This document shows positions 8,060 to 9,324 of a DNA stretch of 9,324 nucleotides, in pieces. The position numbers and the translations under genes are program-made. The stretch comes from JANOAR01 sp031411235 (GTDB lineage Bacteria; Verrucomicrobiota; Verrucomicrobiia; Verrucomicrobiales; Verrucomicrobiaceae): contig JANOAR010000042.1 of assembly GCA_031411235.1 (NCBI GenBank), forward strand, positions 1-9,324, written 5' to 3'. The notes under the pieces are model-generated. The model ran no database searches. It was given only the letters and a program-made list of their open reading frames with translations, and had not been told where the DNA came from. Position 1 is the first letter of the stretch, and each line of letters opens with the position of its first letter.

Positions 8060-9324
8060 AAAGAGCCCCATCAGGATTCTTCCACACCGTCCGCGCCACG
8101 GCCTCCTTCTTCTTCATCATGTTGGCGGGCCTAGCCTCGGCGGCAGCGCTACCCATCGCGAAAGTTTCGCGCCCTACGCCCGTCGATTTCCCCAGCGAAA
8201 TCTACCCCGTGCTCAAGGCCAACTGCATCGCCTGCCACAATAAAACCACGACCAAAGGCGGGCTCAACATGGAGACGCCCGAGCTGATGAAAAAGGGCGG
8301 CGAATCGGGAACCGCCGTCGAGCCCGGCAAAGGCGCGGACAGTTTATTGCTCCAAGCCAGCGCCCACACGGGCGACTCGGACATGCCGCCCAAAGGCAAC
8401 AAAGTCGGCGCGGAAAACCTCTCGCCCGAGGAGCTGGGGCTGCTCCAGCTCTGGATCGACCAAGGCGCTCATCCTGGTAAAAAAATCACCCGCGAGATCG
8501 CTTGGAAGCCCTTGCCCACGGGCTTGCAGCCGATTTATGCCGTCGCCATGTCGCCCGATGGCGACCTCGCTGCGTGCAGCCGCGCCAACCAAATTTTCAT
8601 CTATGACCTCGCCACACGTCGGCAAGTCGCCCAGCTCGACGCCCATCGCGACATGGCCCTCGCACTCGCCTTCAGCCCCGATGGCACACGGCTCGCGAGT
8701 GGCAGCTATGGTGAAGTCAAACTGTGGAAGCGCAACCCCGCCACCCTCTCGCCCGGTGCCGATGCCCAGCGCCTACTCGATGCCAGGGCGAAGGTGCAGC
8801 CGCTAGAGCGTGCCGCTGCGCTCGCCGCGTTGGATGCCACCTTCCACACCAGTGCCGTCGCCACCACCACCGCCGAGATCACTGCGATGAAAGGCCGACT
8901 GGAGAAAGCGAACGAAGCGGACACCGCCGCGAAGAAAAAACTCAGCGAAGCAAGCGCTGCGGTGAAGCCCGCCAGCGATGCCAAAACAGCCAGCCAAAAA
9001 GCCTTGGATGAGGTCAATGCCCAAGTCACCAAGCTGGCCGCCGATAAGCCTGATGCCGCACTGGTAAAAAAACAAACCGAAGCCAAGACCCAGCTGGAAG
9101 CCGCCACCAAGGCTGAAACCGCCGCCATCGACGCCAAGAGCGCCGCAACCACCGCCCTCGCCAACACCACCGCCGAAGTGCCCCGTGTGAGCCAGCAACT
9201 CGCCGCTGCTGAAAAGACCGCCAGTGCTGCGAAGGCCGCCCAGGTCGCCTTTCAGCTAGCCCAAAAAACCCTGGGCACCGAACTCGCTGCCGCGACCAAA
9301 AACCTCGCCGAAGCCACCAAGACC
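8056..9324 (+). CDS. Secreted PSCyt1 cytochrome / WD40 protein with coiled-coil insertion (3' end missing)
   Basis: 423 residues are visible and the frame is open to the window end. The N-terminus has basic residues and a hydrophobic core (about 14-31), fitting a Sec signal peptide and a periplasmic location needed for c-type haem attachment. The PSCyt1 domain spans about 47-140: CIACH (57-61) is the single CxxCH haem-binding motif, followed by KGGLNMETPELMKKGG, the likely distal-ligand region DMPPKG with Met110, and the closing LLQLWIDQGAHP. Two WD40 motifs follow (about 158-186, AVAMSPDGDLAAC...IYD; and 197-224, LAFSPDGTRLASGS...VKLW). From about 235 to the window edge the protein is Ala/Lys/Glu/Thr-rich with heptad-like spacing, a probable long coiled coil. 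Two blades cannot close a propeller, so more WD40 repeats are expected beyond 9324. The ATGA overlap with the PPC gene suggests that the two proteins act together, perhaps in haem-linked breakdown or sensing of a polymer; that role is inferred. Confidence 0.9.
   Translation, partial: MKRAPSGFFHTVRATASFFFIMLAGLASAAALPIAKVSRPTPVDFPSEIYPVLKANCIACHNKTTTKGGLNMETPELMKKGGESGTAVEPGKGADSLLLQASAHTGDSDMPPKGNKVGAENLSPEELGLLQLWIDQGAHPGKKITREIAWKPLPTGLQPIYAVAMSPDGDLAACSRANQIFIYDLATRRQVAQLDAHRDMALALAFSPDGTRLASGSYGEVKLWKRNPATLSPGADAQRLLDARAKVQPLERAAALAALDATFHTSAVATTTAEITAMKGRLEKANEADTAAKKKLSEASAAVKPASDAKTASQKALDEVNAQVTKLAADKPDAALVKKQTEAKTQLEAATKAETAAIDAKSAATTALANTTAEVPRVSQQLAAAEKTASAAKAAQVAFQLAQKTLGTELAAATKNLAEATKT

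Noticed and set aside
7379..8071. Antisense open frame of 230 codons opposite the PPC gene
   Set aside because: It has no domain signal, covers conserved Ig-like coding sequence and spans the ATGA junction; it is a GC-bias shadow.
8706..9198. Antisense open frames opposite the coiled coil, one of them glycine-rich
   Set aside because: They are produced by Ala/Thr-rich codons (GCC, ACC) read in reverse; composition explains them.

Overview
The window looks like GC-rich chromosomal DNA from the Planctomycetes-Verrucomicrobia group, most likely Verrucomicrobiota. This is inferred from three protein types seen here: a PSCyt1 (planctomycete-type) cytochrome fused to WD40 repeats, a secreted TIG/PPC-domain partner, and the C-terminal module of the large beta-rich exported proteins common in Verrucomicrobia. 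No RNA gene, CRISPR array, transposase or intact mobile element was seen.

Left block (1-3789, + strand): the 3' part of a large polytopic DUF2339 membrane protein is joined by a 4-bp ATGA overlap to a DUF3999 protein. That protein has a signal peptide, a beta-rich periplasmic region and one C-terminal membrane helix. The pair recurs in many Gram-negative genomes and probably works at the envelope; its biochemical function is unknown. The DUF3999 protein contains an unequal internal duplication.

Middle block (3848-5813, - strand): first comes a decayed C-terminal fragment of a verrucomicrobial exported beta-rich protein, which lacks a proper start and is preceded by stop codons and a probable frameshift. 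Upstream of it on the same strand is a compact, apparently soluble Hanks-type Ser/Thr kinase with all catalytic motifs intact.

The 215-bp divergent region 5814-6028 separates the kinase from the right block. It holds a two-tier inverted repeat, a second hairpin near the rightward gene, and a weak candidate promoter for the kinase.

Right block (6029-9324, + strand): a secreted TIG/PPC-domain protein overlaps by ATGA the start of a secreted PSCyt1-WD40 protein that runs off the window. The second protein carries one CxxCH haem site, two WD40 motifs and then a long Ala-rich predicted coiled coil. The two proteins are probably co-translated and act together outside the cytoplasm. The divergent kinase may share regulation with them, but that is inference. 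I see no clear evidence of a wholly new defence or mobile system. The most distinctive items are the coiled-coil-interrupted haem/WD40 protein, the divergent palindrome and the decayed beta-module.
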